NCBI RefSeq assembly: GCF_003385775.1
Contig: NZ_QRDP01000004.1
Coordinates: 1,349,763 to 1,413,762, forward strand
Length of the DNA: 64,000 bases
Reading direction: 5' to 3'
From: Parasphingopyxis lamellibrachiae
Lineage (GTDB): Bacteria > Pseudomonadota > Alphaproteobacteria > Sphingomonadales > Sphingomonadaceae
Below are positions 9,668-18,039 of this stretch, piece by piece; the first letter of the stretch is position 1; the number at the start of each line of letters is the position of its first letter. The notes below the pieces were generated by a model, which did no database searches, had not been told where the DNA came from, and worked only from the letters and a program-made list of their open reading frames with translations. The translations under genes and the position numbers were made by a program.

Positions 9668-10831
9668 CTAGCGCGGAAGTTTCAGCAGATTGGCGATATT
9701 GTTCCGCTGGATTGCCGACGACCCGCCCAAGATGGGCATGACGAGAACATCGCGCACGTAGCGCTGCATGTCGAAATCGCGAACATAGCCATAAGCGCCC
9801 ATGATCTGCTGACAGGTCAGCACGATATCGCGCGCCGTGTCGCAGACGAACAGCTTGGCCATCGATGTGTCTGCCGCGGCGGGTTGATTGGCATCGATCA
9901 ACGCAGCGGCATTGTACGTCATGAGGCGACAGGCTTCGAACTTTGTCTTCACATCGGCGAGCATGTGGCGGACCGATTGGATCGTACAGATCGGTTTGCC
10001 GAACTGAACGCGCTCCTGCGCATAGTTCCAGGCGTCATTCACGGCTCCGCGCGCAATGCCGAGCGCCATGGCCGCCACTTCAATCTTCTCGATATCCAGC
10101 CCCGGGCCGACAAGTTTGGACCAACCCTGACCGAGCCCTTCCTCGCCGCCGACGACATTGGAAACCGGCACACGAACGTCATCGAAACTGATATCAAACG
10201 TTCCGCCACCTTTCAGGCCCATCGTGTCCTGCGCCGTCATCTCAATTCCCTCGGAATCGGGCGGGATCAAAACGAGCGACAGGTTTCTGTACTTTTCTTC
10301 CACCGGGCCGGTGCGGACCAGGGCGTAAATATATTCGGAGATCTTCGCGCCTGAACAGAATCGCTTATTGCCATTGATGACCAGCTCGTCGCCTTCGCGC
10401 ACGGCCGTTGTCCGAACGCTCGCCAGATCGGCTCCGACATCCGGTTCGCTGAAACCATAGGCGACCATCAGCCCTTCGGACGCGACCCTTGGCAGCAATG
10501 TCCGGCGCTGCTCTTCGCTCGCGACTTCGCTGATATTAAGGCCGGCATAGCAGGTTGATTGGATGTAAGCGCAGCCAACCGCCATGCTGCGCGAGCATAA
10601 TTCCTCAATGACCATGATCGTCGCGGTAATGTCCCGCCCGCTGCCGCCATATTCCTCGGCAACCGTAAGACCCGTCAGGCCAAGCTCGACAAGCTTGTCA
10701 TGCACGTCGCGCGGGAAGACGTTCTCCTTGTCCCATTTCTGGGCCAGCTCGCGCGGCATTTCCTTGTCGATGAAACGGCGCATGGTGTCGCGCAGCATCA
10801 CAATGTGGTCGGCTTCTCCGGCGGCGTTCAT
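9668..10831 (-). CDS. Acyl-CoA dehydrogenase with isovaleryl-CoA dehydrogenase-like catalytic Glu position
   Basis: This is an FAD-dependent acyl-CoA dehydrogenase of 387 residues, full length for the family. The FAD and substrate motifs YGFSEPDVGADLASVRT and ERVQFGKPI are intact. The usual C-terminal catalytic Glu motif (YEGT) reads ILGGSSAIQR, so that Glu is absent. A Glu in GPGLDIEKIEVAAMALG sits where isovaleryl-CoA dehydrogenases place theirs, so a branched substrate is plausible. The gene is first in a two-gene operon with the thioesterase. Its 5' region is shared with the divergent Rieske oxygenase gene and contains two copies of the cluster's direct-repeat motif. Confidence 0.92.
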   Translation of the reverse strand: MNAAGEADHIVMLRDTMRRFIDKEMPRELAQKWDKENVFPRDVHDKLVELGLTGLTVAEEYGGSGRDITATIMVIEELCSRSMAVGCAYIQSTCYAGLNISEVASEEQRRTLLPRVASEGLMVAYGFSEPDVGADLASVRTTAVREGDELVINGNKRFCSGAKISEYIYALVRTGPVEEKYRNLSLVLIPPDSEGIEMTAQDTMGLKGGGTFDISFDDVRVPVSNVVGGEEGLGQGWSKLVGPGLDIEKIEVAAMALGIARGAVNDAWNYAQERVQFGKPICTIQSVRHMLADVKTKFEACRLMTYNAAALIDANQPAAADTSMAKLFVCDTARDIVLTCQQIMGAYGYVRDFDMQRYVRDVLVMPILGGSSAIQRNNIANLLKLPR

Positions 10832-10889
10832 GGCATGCCCTTTCGCAAATGGCGGTGATCGAGAGGGGCCAATCGCTAGGACGCCTGCA

Positions 10890-10906
10890 CCTCAGTTCAA
10901 ACTCGC
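10890..10906 (-). promoter_or_regulatory. Direct-repeat motif copy, facing the acyl-CoA dehydrogenase gene
   Basis: Read on the minus strand the site is GCGAGT-TTGAA-CTGAGG, two hexamers 11 bp apart. It points toward the gene starting at 10831, about 60 bp away. It matches the pattern GYGAGY-N5-SYGAGS found in the other cluster gaps. Confidence 0.45.
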
Positions 10907-10933
10907 AATTGGCGTAGATTGGCCATCTCCATC

Positions 10934-10950
10934 GCGAGTAAAATGTGAGC
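10934..10950 (+). promoter_or_regulatory. Direct-repeat motif copy, facing the Rieske oxygenase gene
   Basis: The sequence GCGAGT-AAAAT-GTGAGC consists of two hexamers 11 bp apart and lies 38 bp before ATG 10989. It is nearly identical to the site at 23342-23358 (GCGAGT-TTAAT-GTGAGC). It is a candidate binding site for a shared regulator. Confidence 0.55.
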
Positions 10951-10988
10951 AGGCCAGCGGATAGTCTCGCCGGAAAAGCGAGGACAAG

Positions 10989-12056
10989 ATGGGCGATTTT
11001 CCCGAGAACTGCTGGTATGTCGCGGCCTGGAGCAATGAAATAGACGATATATCGGTGCTCGATCGCACGATCCTCGGACACCGCCTCGCCCTCTTCAGAA
11101 TCTCGACCGGCGAAATCGTCGCTTTTCGCAATCGCTGCCCCCATCGTTCCGTTCCGCTATCCTGCGGTATTCGGGAGAACGACAATCTCCGCTGCGGATA
11201 TCACGGCATGCTGTTCGATCCGCAGGGACAATGCCTGGAGATTCCCGGGCAGGACCTTATCCCGCCAACCGCCCGCGCGACCACCTATCCCGCAATTGAC
11301 CGTGCAGGATGGGTTTGGGTCTGGCCGGGCGACCCGAAATTGATGGATGAGACCCTGATCCCGGACATAAATCCGCTTGGAGATCCCTCGTTCCAGATGC
11401 GGACGGGCTATCTGCACTATGCGGCCGATGCGCGATTGATCCACGATAACCTTCTCGATTTTTCCCATCTGCAATTTGTCCATCGCAACACCTTCGGCGG
11501 CGGAGCCGACTGGTCCTGCAAACCGGATATGTCGCGACGGGATAAAGGGTTCCGGTTCGAACGCTGGTTCCCGGACATTCCCCCACCGCCGATTTTCAGG
11601 AGCGCGTTTCCCGAAAACGCGCGGATGGACTTGCTCAACATTTATGAATTCGACGCCCCGGGCATTCTTACCGTCAGAACGGCAATGCAGCCCGCCGGAG
11701 AGGCACCCCGCAAGGCGATCGCAATCGACGATGCCCTGGGCAATTTCAGCGCGCAGGCGGTAACGCCGGAAACCGCCAATACCGCCCATTATTTCTTTTC
11801 GATCGGCCTGCCCCGAAGCGAGCCCGAAGCCTCCTTGGAACAGCTGCTCGGCGGCACGCTGGCGGCTTTCAAAGAAGACCGCACCATCATCGAGGCCCAG
11901 CAGGAGTTGCTCCTGAAAGAACCGGACGAACCGATCGCCCGCACCGCCCTGGAAGCGGACGCCGCGATAAACCAGATGCGCGGTATTTTGCGCCAGATGG
12001 CCCGATCCGAACGCAATGCGCAGAGCAACAGGCCAAGCGGCGCGACGCCGAACTGA
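10989..12056 (+). CDS. Rieske non-heme iron oxygenase, VanA-like catalytic component
   Basis: This 355-residue oxygenase subunit activates O2 to hydroxylate or demethylate its substrate. The Rieske [2Fe-2S] ligands are Cys50, His52, Cys69 and His72 (CPHR and CGYHG). The mononuclear iron site is in NLLDFSHLQFVH, with His160, His165 and the bridging Asp157. It belongs to the vanillate O-demethylase/KshA-like group by size and layout. No reductase partner is encoded next to it, so electrons must come from elsewhere. The start has a GCGAGGA ribosome site just upstream. It is the first gene of the rightward catabolic run. Confidence 0.92.
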   Translation: MGDFPENCWYVAAWSNEIDDISVLDRTILGHRLALFRISTGEIVAFRNRCPHRSVPLSCGIRENDNLRCGYHGMLFDPQGQCLEIPGQDLIPPTARATTYPAIDRAGWVWVWPGDPKLMDETLIPDINPLGDPSFQMRTGYLHYAADARLIHDNLLDFSHLQFVHRNTFGGGADWSCKPDMSRRDKGFRFERWFPDIPPPPIFRSAFPENARMDLLNIYEFDAPGILTVRTAMQPAGEAPRKAIAIDDALGNFSAQAVTPETANTAHYFFSIGLPRSEPEASLEQLLGGTLAAFKEDRTIIEAQQELLLKEPDEPIARTALEADAAINQMRGILRQMARSERNAQSNRPSGATPN

Positions 12057-12084
12057 CCGCGCTCATACCGCCAGCGACTTCGAT

Positions 12085-12101
12085 GCGAGTTCAAGCTGAG
12101 C
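12085..12101 (+). promoter_or_regulatory. Direct-repeat motif copy upstream of the HMGS-like/DUF35 gene
   Basis: The sequence is GCGAGT-TCAAG-CTGAGC, two hexamers 11 bp apart, oriented toward the TTG start at 12197. It resembles the site at 10890-10906 more than the consensus and is therefore of lower confidence. Confidence 0.4.
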
Positions 12102-12196
12102 CGGGCTCGGCTTAGCGAGATCGGCATTCGCCAGGGGGCGGGGCCGCACGCGGATGCTGCGCCCGGCCCGGGGCCGACTTGTCACAGGAGACTCTA

Positions 12197-13675
12197 TTGC
12201 AACATCGCGGGATCGTTTCGTTCGGTGCCTATGTGCCGAGGCGCAGGTTGGCGAGAAAAGCCATCGGCGCAGCCAATGCCTGGGCCAATCCCGGACTGGC
12301 CTCCGCGGCAAGGGGCGACCGTGCCATCTGCGCGCATGATGAAGACAGCCTGACAATGGCGGTGGAAGCCTCCCGCCTTGCGCTTTCGGCCTTGCCGGAC
12401 TCCGCTGCGATAGAGGCCCTTTTCTTCGCCTCGACGACGATGCCCTTCGCCGATCGCCAGAATGCGGGCCTGATCGCCGAGGCAGTATCCCTCCCCTCCG
12501 CTATCAGGAGCACCGATGCCGGCGGGTCTTTGCGGGCCGGCGTGGGTGCCCTTCGCACGGCGCTTGACGGCCCGGGCGACACCATAGTCGTGGCATCCGA
12601 CAAGCGTCTGACCCGGCCAGGAAGCGCGCAGGAACTGCGCCTTGGCGACGCGGCGGCAGCTCTTGTCACCGGATCTGAGGAGCTGATCGCCGACTATCTT
12701 GGCGGCACGGCGGTTTCGATCGACTTTACCGATCATTACCGGACCAGCGATTCCGATTTCGATTACCAGCTCGAAGAGCGCTGGGCACGCGACGAAGGCG
12801 TGATGAAGATCATTCCGCCGATCGTGCAGGAGCTGCTCGATCAAAACGGTACTGCCGGCGAGGCAATCGCGCATTTCGTCGTCGCCGGGCTCGGCGGACG
12901 CGACGCGAAGGCCGTGGCCGGTCGCTGCGGTATCCCGGAAGGCGCCGTCACACCGGACCTTCATGCCAATTGCGGCGATACCGGTACCGGCCATCCGTTG
13001 CTGCTGCTGACCAAGGCCCTGCAGTCCGCCGCGCCGGGCGATCTCATCCTGGTTCTGGGATATGGGCAGGGCGCAGAGGCGCTCCTGTTTCGGGCGACCG
13101 GCAATATCGGTAAAGCCGCCGCGATGACCGGGACCGACGCCATGCTGGAAAGCGGCGTCGCGGATGACAATTATCTGCGCTTCCTCTCCTTCAACGGGCA
13201 TGTCGCGATGGATTGGGGCATGCGGGCCGAACGCGACAACCGCACTGCCCAGTCCGCCTTCTACCGGCACCGCCAAACGGTAACGAGCTGTATCGGCGGA
13301 CGCTGCACTGCATGCGACACGCCCCAGTTTCCTATGAGCCGGATCTGCGCCAATCCCGAATGCCGGCAGACTGACACCCAGCAGCCCGAGCCGTTTGCCG
13401 ACAAACCCGCTTCGGTGAAATCCTTTACCGAGGACTGGCTGGCACTCTCCTTCAACCCGCCTCTTGTTTACGGCAATGTCCGCTTCGAAGGCGGCGGTGT
13501 CGCGATGCTGGAATTCAGCGACTTCGAACCGGGCGAGGTCTCGGTCGACGCCCCGCTCGCCATGCAGTTTCGCATCAAGGATATCGACGAAAAGCGCGAA
13601 TTCCGGCGCTATTGCTGGAAGGCCGTACCGCCGCGCTCCCCATCCCCCCAATCCAAAGGAAACGCCAATGGCTGA
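12197..13675 (+). CDS. HMG-CoA synthase-like thiolase-fold protein fused to a DUF35 OB-fold domain
   Basis: This 492-residue protein has an N-terminal HMG-CoA synthase-like domain (GIVSFGAYVPRRRL at the start) and a C-terminal zinc-ribbon/OB-fold DUF35 domain (RCTAC, ICANPEC, then an OB-like beta region) from about residue 365. The start is TTG 12197, because AGGAG lies 6 bp before it. A further upstream TTG at 12179 has no such site. Where HMG-CoA synthases have the nucleophilic Cys, the sequence reads STDAGGSLRAG, with Ala108 instead, so classic condensation chemistry is unlikely. It overlaps the next thiolase gene by 8 bp. A C-C bond-cleaving or assembly role on a CoA ester is inferred. 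Confidence 0.82.
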   Translation: MQHRGIVSFGAYVPRRRLARKAIGAANAWANPGLASAARGDRAICAHDEDSLTMAVEASRLALSALPDSAAIEALFFASTTMPFADRQNAGLIAEAVSLPSAIRSTDAGGSLRAGVGALRTALDGPGDTIVVASDKRLTRPGSAQELRLGDAAAALVTGSEELIADYLGGTAVSIDFTDHYRTSDSDFDYQLEERWARDEGVMKIIPPIVQELLDQNGTAGEAIAHFVVAGLGGRDAKAVAGRCGIPEGAVTPDLHANCGDTGTGHPLLLLTKALQSAAPGDLILVLGYGQGAEALLFRATGNIGKAAAMTGTDAMLESGVADDNYLRFLSFNGHVAMDWGMRAERDNRTAQSAFYRHRQTVTSCIGGRCTACDTPQFPMSRICANPECRQTDTQQPEPFADKPASVKSFTEDWLALSFNPPLVYGNVRFEGGGVAMLEFSDFEPGEVSVDAPLAMQFRIKDIDEKREFRRYCWKAVPPRSPSPQSKGNANG

Positions 13676-14867
13676 AGGTATTCGTGATAAGGTTGCCATC
13701 GTCGGCATGGGTTGTTCGCAGTTCGGCGAACGCTGGGATTGCAGCGCCGAAGACCTGATGGTCGAATCTTTCGGCGAAGCACTGGCCGACGCCAATATCG
13801 AGCGCGACCGGATCGAGGCGGCCTGGTTCGGCCTGTCCTCGGACGATCAGGGGCCCGGCAAGTCCGCGCTCTCGCTTTCCTCCACGCTGCGCCTGCCCAA
13901 CATCGCGGCGACACGCGTGGAAAATATGTGCGCCACGGGAACCGAAGCGCTGCGCGGCGCGGTCTATGGCGTTGCCTCGGGGGCTTATGACATCGCGCTC
14001 GCGCTCGGCGTCGAGAAGCTCAAGGACACGGGTTATGGCGGCTTGCCGGAGCGCACCAAGGGCACATTCGAAGACCTGTGGTTTCCCAGCGTAACCGCGC
14101 CGGGCAGCTTCGCCCAGTTCGCCAGCGCCTATGTCGCCAGCCATGGCATCGACATGGATCAGCTCAAGGAAGCGATGGCCCATGTGTCCTGGAAGAGCCA
14201 CGAAAACGGCGCGCTCAATCCAAAGGCCCATCTGCGCAAGCGGGTGACCAAGGAAAAGATTCTCGGCGCGCCGATGATCGCCTATCCACTGGGCCTGTTC
14301 GACTGCTGCGGTGTCAGCGACGGATCCGCCTGCGCTATCGTGACAACCCCGGCAATCGCCGAAAAACTGGGCGGCAGCGGCCCGCTGGTGACCGTCAAAT
14401 CAATGCAACTTGCCCTCAGCAACGGTTCCGAAATCGGCCATGACAGCTGGGACGGGAGCTATGCGATGACGACGAGAATTGCCTCGGAGCGCGCCTATCG
14501 CGAAGCCGGCATCAGGGATCCGCGCGCCGAGCTGGACCTGATCGAGGTGCATGACTGTTTCTCGATCACCGAGCTTGTGACGATGGAGGATCTGGGCCTG
14601 TCCGATATCGGCCGTGGCTGGCAGGATGTGCTGGCCGGGAAATATGACAGCGACGGCGAAATTCCGTGCAATATCGATGGCGGCCTCAAATGTTTCGGCC
14701 ATCCGATCGGCGCAACCGGACTGCGCATGGTCTATGAACTCTACCAGCAGTTGCGCGGCAGTGCAGGAGACCGGCAGCTCGATGCGCCGACGCTCGGTCT
14801 GACGCACAATCTGGGCGGCTTTCCCAACAAGAATGTGTGCAGCATCTCCGTCATCGGAACATGCTGA
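13668..14867 (+). CDS. SCP-x-type thiolase (acetyl-CoA acetyltransferase family)
   Basis: This is a thiolase-superfamily enzyme of 399 residues that would cleave a 3-ketoacyl-CoA with CoA. The start is ATG 13668 (MAEGIRDKVAIVG), which has AAAGGA 8 bp upstream. Longer in-frame sequence is the previous gene out of phase. The nucleophilic Cys88 lies in VENMCATGTEAL, the HDCFS motif is present, and CFGHPIGATG supplies the C-terminal His. All catalytic elements are therefore present, unlike the related protein at 24548-25708. It overlaps the preceding HMGS-like/DUF35 gene, so the two products are probably made together. Confidence 0.92.
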   Translation: MAEGIRDKVAIVGMGCSQFGERWDCSAEDLMVESFGEALADANIERDRIEAAWFGLSSDDQGPGKSALSLSSTLRLPNIAATRVENMCATGTEALRGAVYGVASGAYDIALALGVEKLKDTGYGGLPERTKGTFEDLWFPSVTAPGSFAQFASAYVASHGIDMDQLKEAMAHVSWKSHENGALNPKAHLRKRVTKEKILGAPMIAYPLGLFDCCGVSDGSACAIVTTPAIAEKLGGSGPLVTVKSMQLALSNGSEIGHDSWDGSYAMTTRIASERAYREAGIRDPRAELDLIEVHDCFSITELVTMEDLGLSDIGRGWQDVLAGKYDSDGEIPCNIDGGLKCFGHPIGATGLRMVYELYQQLRGSAGDRQLDAPTLGLTHNLGGFPNKNVCSISVIGTC

Positions 14868-14904
14868 ACGCGCCCTTTTCCCAATCATAGAAGCGAGAAA
14901 TTGC

Positions 14905-15678
14905 ATGACTGACCCATTCGGGCTGGAAGGCCGAACCTATATCGTCACCGGCGGCGCACAGGGCGTGGGCCGCGCGCTTGCCGAATTCGGCATCGAAAAG
15001 GGCGCAAAGATCGCACTCGTCGACATCAACGCAGAGGCGCTGGAGCAGGTTGCCGACGAAATCGACAGTCCGAACCTGCACTGCATCTCCGCCAATGTGG
15101 CCGACGAAACCGAGGTCAACGCGCTGGTGAGCGAGACGCTTGGCCATTTCGGCGATCTTCACGGCCTGATCAACAATGCTGGCATCGTCCGTGCCGCCAT
15201 GGCCCATGAAATGAGCCTTGAAACCTGGCAGCAGGTCATCGACGTCAATCTGACGGGCGCCTTTCTGTGTCTGCGCGCGGTCGGCCAGGCCCTGATCGAA
15301 AAGGCGGGCAATGGCGACGCCGCTCCCGGGCGGATCGTCAACATCTCCTCCGATGCCGGACGCCGCGGAACGATAGGCCAGATCAACTATGGCGCGGCGA
15401 AATCGGGCGTTCTCGGTCTGACGATGAGCGCGGCTCGCGAATGGGCGCGCCACAATATCACGGTGAACAGCATCTGTTACGGCGTTGTCGAGACGCCGAT
15501 GACCGACACGATCCGCGCCGAGAAATTCCGCGATCGCTATCTCAAACAGATTCCGCTCGGCCGCTTTGCCGGATCCGAGGAAGTCGCCCCGGCCACATGG
15601 TTCTTCCTCACCGACGCCGCCAGCTATGTGACCGGCCAACATCTTTCGGTCGATGGCGGCTTTCACATCGCCACTTAG
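14905..15678 (+). CDS. Short-chain dehydrogenase/reductase
   Basis: This is a 257-residue classical SDR starting at MTDPFGLEG. The cofactor motif TGGAQGVG, the NNAG motif and the catalytic Ser with YGAAK (Tyr-x-x-x-Lys) are all present. An acidic residue after the second strand (VDINAE) suggests NAD(H). The gene follows the thiolase closely and probably oxidises a 3-hydroxyacyl-CoA or ring hydroxyl group in the same pathway. The substrate is unknown. Confidence 0.9.
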   Translation: MTDPFGLEGRTYIVTGGAQGVGRALAEFGIEKGAKIALVDINAEALEQVADEIDSPNLHCISANVADETEVNALVSETLGHFGDLHGLINNAGIVRAAMAHEMSLETWQQVIDVNLTGAFLCLRAVGQALIEKAGNGDAAPGRIVNISSDAGRRGTIGQINYGAAKSGVLGLTMSAAREWARHNITVNSICYGVVETPMTDTIRAEKFRDRYLKQIPLGRFAGSEEVAPATWFFLTDAASYVTGQHLSVDGGFHIAT

Positions 15679-15739
15679 GGCGCGCTTCCATAGCGGGACC
15701 GGGAGACCGCCAGCTGGCCGTCCGGCCCGGAGGCCAGAA

Positions 15740-15756
15740 GTGAGCGCGATGCGAGG
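15740..15756 (+). promoter_or_regulatory. Direct-repeat motif copy upstream of the paired acyl-CoA dehydrogenase genes
   Basis: The sequence GTGAGC-GCGAT-GCGAGG consists of two hexamers 11 bp apart within the 184 bp gap before ATG 15863. It is oriented toward that gene and is part of the cluster-wide motif set. Confidence 0.42.
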
Positions 15757-15862
15757 TGCTGCTGATTGGGTCCTCCGATAGTCTTTGAGACCGAATAGTT
15801 CAGTTGGAAGAGACCCAGTTGGGCTCAGGTCCGGTCACGCATTTGTACGGGGAAACGCCAGT

Positions 15863-17011
15863 ATGATGATCCCCGATTTCCCGCCAATCCGCGTATTGCC
15901 CGAAGGCGCACCGGAACGCGAGAATATCCGCGCATTTCTGGATGAGCAGCTGGACCCGTTCTCGCCCGCCGAACGGGCCAGAAGCTGGTCGGCCTGCGAC
16001 GCGCGGTTCAGCGAAGAGTTGGGAAAGCAAGGCTTGATCGGCCTCACCTGGCCGGAAAAATTCGGCGGCAAGGCGGCTAGCCATCTTGTCCGTTACCGGA
16101 TCGTGGAGGAACTGCTTGCCGCAGGCGCACCGGTAGCCGCGCACTGGTTTGCCGACCGGCAGAGCGGCACGATGCTGCTGCGTTACGCGAGCGAAAGGCA
16201 AAAGGCCCGGTTGCTGCCACGCATGGCTGCCGGCGAGCTTTATTTCTGCATCGGCATGAGCGAACCGGATTCCGGCTCCGATCTCGCCGCGCTGCGGACA
16301 GAGGCCAGGCGCGACGGGGAAGACTGGCGCGTCACGGGCTCGAAAATATGGACATCCCATGCCCAGCACGCACACTATATGATCGCCCTTGTCAGGACCG
16401 GAAGCGACGAAAGCGATCGGCGCACCGGCCTGAGCCAACTCATAATCGACCTCTCCTCGCCGGGCGTTACCATCCGGCCCATTGAGGACCAGACCGGCGA
16501 CGCGCATTTCTGCGAGATTTTCCTGGACGATGTCCTGGTGCCTGCCGACATGCTTCTCGGCGAACCGGGCAATGGCTGGGCACAGGTCAATGCGGAGCTG
16601 GCGCTCGAGCGCAGCGGCCCGGAGCGTTTTCTCAGCAGCCATGTCCTCATCGAAGAGGCGCTGAAGGCGCTGTCCGAGAACCCCTCCGAAACGCTGACCG
16701 CACTGGTCGGCCACTGGACGGCAGAATTGTGGACGCTGCGGCAAATGTCCCTGGCGGTTGCCGGCACGCTCGAACGGGGCGGCGACCCGATGGTCGAAGC
16801 CTCGATCGTCAAGGATCTTGGCGCGCAATTCGAACAGTCGGTGCCTCGCGATCTGCAAGCCGCGTGGGACCAGGCAGACATCGCCGATGAAAGCGGCGAA
16901 CTGGATGAGACGCTCACCTATCTGGTCGGCGCATCGCCCAGTTTTTCCCTGCGCGGCGGCACTCGCGAAATCTTGCGCGGCATCATCGCCCGCGGGCTTG
17001 GCCTCCGATGA
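15863..17011 (+). CDS. Acyl-CoA dehydrogenase, larger subunit of an adjacent pair
   Basis: This acyl-CoA dehydrogenase has 382 residues from ATG 15863 (MMIPDFPPIRV), with GGGGAAA upstream as ribosome site. An upstream in-frame start at 15785 has none. The substrate/FAD motif MSEPDSGSDLAALRT and the C-terminal RGGTREILRGIIAR motif are present. A Glu in ALERSGPERF may be the base. Its stop overlaps the start of a second, smaller dehydrogenase (ATGA). Adjacent coupled pairs like this form heterotetramers in steroid side-chain degradation, where only one subunit type carries the base. That arrangement is inferred here. Confidence 0.9.
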   Translation: MMIPDFPPIRVLPEGAPERENIRAFLDEQLDPFSPAERARSWSACDARFSEELGKQGLIGLTWPEKFGGKAASHLVRYRIVEELLAAGAPVAAHWFADRQSGTMLLRYASERQKARLLPRMAAGELYFCIGMSEPDSGSDLAALRTEARRDGEDWRVTGSKIWTSHAQHAHYMIALVRTGSDESDRRTGLSQLIIDLSSPGVTIRPIEDQTGDAHFCEIFLDDVLVPADMLLGEPGNGWAQVNAELALERSGPERFLSSHVLIEEALKALSENPSETLTALVGHWTAELWTLRQMSLAVAGTLERGGDPMVEASIVKDLGAQFEQSVPRDLQAAWDQADIADESGELDETLTYLVGASPSFSLRGGTREILRGIIARGLGLR

Positions 17012-18039
17012 GCGAACATCGGGCGATGCTGCTGGATATGGTCGACAAGCTTTTTACAAAGCTCGTCGAAAACGGCGTTCGGGACAATCTTTCCGCCGAA
17101 GATTTCTCTCGTCACTGGAGGGCCATCGAGGGCCTGGGGCTCACCCGGTTGCTGATTCCCGAACAGGCCGGCGGATTCGATGGCAATTGGGAAGATGCGG
17201 GCCCGGTTTTCAAGGCCCTGGGAAGTTATGGCATCACCCTTCCTCTCGGCGAAAATATCCTCGCGCAGCATTGGCTCCATCGACTGGGGCAAGACATTCC
17301 CGAGGGCATAATCCAGCCTGCTTTCGCGGAATCCCGGACCGGAGACGTTCTCGTCCTGCGCAACGGCGCCGGATTTGCGAAAGCGCAATGGATTTTCGCG
17401 CTGGAACCGGATCGCTGGTCGCTGCTTCCGACCGGCAATGCGGATCGCTCCCCGTCCGCCAAATCCGGCGCTGTTTTACGGTGCAACATCTCGACGAGTG
17501 TGGCGAACGGCCCACTCGAAACCGGCGACAGGGCATTTTTCTCGGAAGCCGCGTTGATGCGGGCCTGCCAGATTGCCGGTGCTACCGAAACAATGCTCCG
17601 GATCACCCTCGGCCATGCGTTGGACCGGACGCAGTTCGGCAGGCCGCTGGCGCGTTTTCAGGCGATCCAGCACCAGCTAGCGATGCTGGCCGAGGAAAAT
17701 GCGGCGGCTTCCTGCGCCACGGCAAGCGCCTGTCAGGCGGCCCTCGCTGGCGATGCACAATTCGAAATGGCCGCCGCCAAATTCCGGGCGAATCGCGCCG
17801 CTACCCTCGCCGCCGATATCGCCCATCAGGTCCATGGCGCCATCGGGTTTACCCGCGAATATTCTCTCCGTCATTTCAGCCAGCAGGCCCAGGCCTGGGC
17901 TCGCGAATTTGGTAATGAGCGGCATTGGGCATTATGGCTCGGCCGGTTCGCCCTGGAAGCGCGGCCTGATCCGCTCTGGAACTGGCTCACCGCACGCAGC
18001 GACGATGTGCTTGCCAGAGAGCAGCGAGGCCAGTCATGA
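17008..18039 (+). CDS. Acyl-CoA dehydrogenase-like small subunit, degenerate substrate region
   Basis: This protein of 343 residues is short for an acyl-CoA dehydrogenase. The N-terminal helical domain is compact, and the usual SEP-GSD substrate/FAD motif is replaced by AFAESRTGDVLVL. The FAD-contact motif RTQFGRPLARFQAIQHQLA and the HQVHGAIGFTREYSL segment are intact. There is no clear C-terminal catalytic Glu. It is translationally coupled to the preceding dehydrogenase and to the following hydratase, which supports a non-catalytic partner subunit in an alpha2beta2 enzyme, as known for ChsE-type dehydrogenases. Confidence 0.87.
   Translation: MSEHRAMLLDMVDKLFTKLVENGVRDNLSAEDFSRHWRAIEGLGLTRLLIPEQAGGFDGNWEDAGPVFKALGSYGITLPLGENILAQHWLHRLGQDIPEGIIQPAFAESRTGDVLVLRNGAGFAKAQWIFALEPDRWSLLPTGNADRSPSAKSGAVLRCNISTSVANGPLETGDRAFFSEAALMRACQIAGATETMLRITLGHALDRTQFGRPLARFQAIQHQLAMLAEENAAASCATASACQAALAGDAQFEMAAAKFRANRAATLAADIAHQVHGAIGFTREYSLRHFSQQAQAWAREFGNERHWALWLGRFALEARPDPLWNWLTARSDDVLAREQRGQS

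Noticed and set aside
12194-13795. 533-residue open frame antisense to the HMGS-like/DUF35 gene
   Set aside because: It mirrors a real coding gene, spans two genes' junction and shows no protein family features.
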